DNA of 64,000 bases from Mermis nigrescens (Eukaryota; Nematoda; Enoplea; Mermithida; Mermithidae), in the NCBI GenBank assembly GCA_036768485.1, contig JAVLUZ010000704.1, positions 186,001 to 250,000 of the forward strand, given 5' to 3'. The stretch's first letter is position 1. Each line of letters opens with the position of its first letter. This document shows, piece after piece, positions 45,250-64,000 of the stretch. A model generated the notes under the pieces. It searched no databases. It was not told the DNA's origin and saw only the letters and a program-made list of their open reading frames with translations. The position numbers and the translations under genes were made by a program.

Positions 45250-45852
45250 GGATGTACCTAAGTGTCTGCACAAAACGTCCCTCCGCACGCATGACTCCTG
45301 GTTACGTCCACAAAATTTTCTTATATAGGTGGTATCTTTGCTGCTTTGATACTTACTCTAACTTATTCTAATGATGTGCATTAGCTCAAGGTTTGCATAT
45401 TATACTTGTATCATGCCTGGTTCGTGTTCGATTCTCTGCGAAATTTTCGTGAAAATTTCTGATTTTTTGTTTCCGCTTTCACGTCATGTGAATTTTTCAA
45501 TGATATTCTAATATCAGATTTTGATCCAATACCGTGAACTTTTCTGTTAGAAGGTTAAATGCTCATCTAAACATTCTATAAATGGGAAAATTGAGTACAC
45601 TTACTCAGTCTTAATGAGATTCTTGAATCAATGATCGAATCTTGAAAACTTTACCCTTGTAGAGGAAAAGTATTTTGGTAACACTCAAACCATTGCGCTG
45701 CTATGGATTTCTGTCTACTTTTAAAATCTTGCCTTTAAAATTTTAGGTTTTGCATGCTTGCTCCACTTTGAGGTCTATTACTCGAAAAATGAGCTTTTTG
45801 TAAAAGAGCTTGTCTGTTTAGGTTCTACTGCTAATTATAATTGCTAGTAGCG
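45250..45852 (+). promoter_or_regulatory. REC8 5' flank
   Basis: Unique AT-rich DNA between the tandem repeat and the REC8 ATG. No TATA box or initiator can be assigned. The native promoter or a trans-splice acceptor should lie here. Confidence 0.3.
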
Positions 45853-62495
<16,643 letters not shown>

Positions 62496-62514
62496 GTGAG
62501 AACTTTAAATTTCT

Positions 62515-62575
62515 ATAGTCTATTTCACGAAAACTTGTATGCACGTGCATGAAACCTTGTATGCACGTGCATTCA
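62515..62575. repeat. TATAGTCTATTTCA terminus scrap
   Basis: TATAGTCTATTTCACG followed by a tandem pair of TTGTATGCACGTGCAT. Probable remnant of a family using this terminus. Confidence 0.4.
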
Positions 62576-62729
62576 ATTTTTTAAATTGAGTTATTGACTA
62601 AAAAATGGATTTTAACTGAAGCAACGACCATGATATGGACAAACAATAAAAATAGGTTATGTAAAGCTTAATTGCCCAACATTTTTTTGTTTGGTTTACT
62701 GTAAGTTTCTTAGGGTTTAGAATTTGGAC

Positions 62730-63185
62730 CAGATACAGAGAAATTCACTAAGCAAATTGTATCTGGTGATGAAGTACGGGTTTACTGATGAAGCCCAAAA
62801 ACCAAACATCAGTCAATTCAGCGATTAAAGGGTTGCACAACACTATCTTCAAAGACCAAGACCTCCAAATCAGCCAGAAACGTGATGTTGCAACTTTTCT
62901 TAGGATTCTTAGTCATCTATTGATTGACTTTACACCAAATAATGTACGAATAAGTGCCAAGTATTACTGGATAATCTTGAAGAAGTTGCAAAAATTAATC
63001 AAGAAAAATGGAAGGGGGTGATGTCCTGAGGAGTGCTGATTTTGCACGATAATGCGCCAACTCACAAAGCACGGCTTTCTCAAGAAACTATGGTTGATTG
63101 CAGGTTCTACTGTTTGGATCATTCGCCCTAATCTCCTGATTTTGTATCATTAGACATCCTGCCTTCCGAAAATTTAGGTCTTGTT
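62730..63185 (+). pseudogene. mariner-type transposase remnant
   Basis: IVSGDEVRVY (first catalytic Asp, TGDE motif), then frameshifted SPKTKHQS, LLIDFTPNNVRISAKYYWII, LKKLQKLIKKNGRG, LILHDNAPTHKARLSQ (second Asp) and HSP*SPDF (third Asp region). The order matches the DD34D mariner core. Stops and frameshifts break it at several points, and neither end is present. It lies in the REC8 intron downstream of exon 11. Confidence 0.85.
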
Positions 63186-63189
63186 TTAA

Positions 63190-64000
63190 GGAAAGCGGGT
63201 TTTTGTATGATAATAAGCACTGTTTTTTTGTACGAGCCTCCTTGTTTATGTACAAAGATCTCGGGAAAGGTCTTTGTACGAGCGTAAATTTTTTTGTACA
63301 TATAAAGTATAGATATGCAATTGAATGTACACATTTTTACATACTGCTAGATTGTTATCCGTGACCCGCACGCTTCACAAAAGGTGTAACTTTGTTCTAA
63401 ATTCAGCTGGCTATATTAGTTCGGCCCGAAACGCCAAAATTTTCATGAGTCTTAGGTTGAAATTACACATAAAATTCGACTCAGCAAGTTAAAATGACTT
63501 GTGTTACACAATTATAAATAATAAGCGGTTGCAATGTGCTGACTGAATTTCATAACAGACACCAATTTGCTTATGAATTTGATGCAACGCAAAGATAAAA
63601 GAGTCAATTTATTCTTCAAACGGCAGAAAACAGTCTAAAGTTGTTTAATAGTTCTTTTTTCTGCATAAAATCTTAATAAAACAGTGGAAATAGATGTAAA
63701 AGATGCTTCAATCGGTACAAAGATGCTTACAGATAGATTTTGGATTTTAAGTGCCTGCACTTGGAGCTAAATAGAATGTAATTATGATACTCGGCGCGAA
63801 GCGCCGAAAATTTTTAGAAATTTTGCTAAAAAATACTCCAGAAAACGTTTAAATTACTATTACTTTGCCCCAAAAAGTCTTTGTACATTTTACAAAGATG
63901 GCTCGAAAATCTTTGTACGAGCCTCAAAATCTTTGTCTCGCACAAAAAAAAAACAGTGATAATAAGGTGAAATCTAAGGTTGAACCATGGTAAGTTAAAT
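63190..64000. repeat. TCTTTGTACA repeats; no gene recognised
   Basis: TTTTTGTACGAGCCTCC, TTTATGTACAAAGATC and AATCTTTGTACGAGCCTC recur near 63230-63300 and 63885-63945, like those at 47730-47820. A perfect CGGCGCGAAGCGCCG sits at 63791. No REC8 C-terminal exon was found. Confidence 0.45.

Overview
The window is eukaryotic nuclear DNA, AT-rich, intron-containing and very dense in repeats. It most resembles a nematode or another small ecdysozoan. The reasons are short introns (60-70 nt) with TTTTAG/TTTCAG acceptors beside kilobase introns packed with non-autonomous DNA transposons, dispersed TACTGTAG-type repeats, and an intact tRNA-Asp(GTC). The phylum is inferred, not proven. Most long ORFs are chance readings through repeats; the real coding signal is in short exons that must be joined by splice sites, phase and protein homology.

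Three protein genes can be reconstructed. (1) 8.3-12.7 kb, minus strand: a three-exon alpha-1,3-fucosyltransferase (GT10) pseudogene with an in-frame amber codon and at least four frameshifts. (2) 25.6-30.7 kb, plus strand: an intact two-exon gene for an unrecognised 253-residue Ser/Arg/Tyr-rich protein, split by a 4.3-kb intron full of repeats. (3) From 45.85 kb to at least 62.5 kb, plus strand: a REC8-type meiotic kleisin of 10-11 phase-compatible exons coding about 462 residues. Its C-terminal winged-helix exon or exons were not found and probably lie beyond the right edge. A tRNA-Asp(GTC) gene lies antisense within a REC8 intron.

The rest is mainly mobile DNA. There are hAT-type elements with 8-bp target duplications (1.1, 32, 34, 39.5, 53.8, 55.7, 57.7 kb); families sharing a TATAGTCTGTTTCA terminus, one of which carries a tRNA-like module with pol III boxes (16.7, 19.8, 42.7 kb); giant foldback elements (13.1-16.5 kb with 82-bp tandem arrays in both arms, 33.8-38.2 kb, and 21.4-22.9 kb with GGGTTAA-rich nested DNA); and remnants of Merlin-like, Harbinger and mariner transposases. 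High-copy dispersed repeats, here called families C (G-tract repeat), E and F, recur throughout.

The REC8 gene appears intact but heavily invaded (at least two hAT elements over 1.4 kb, microsatellites and a mariner remnant in its introns), whereas the fucosyltransferase has decayed. No CRISPR, operon or bacterial feature is present.
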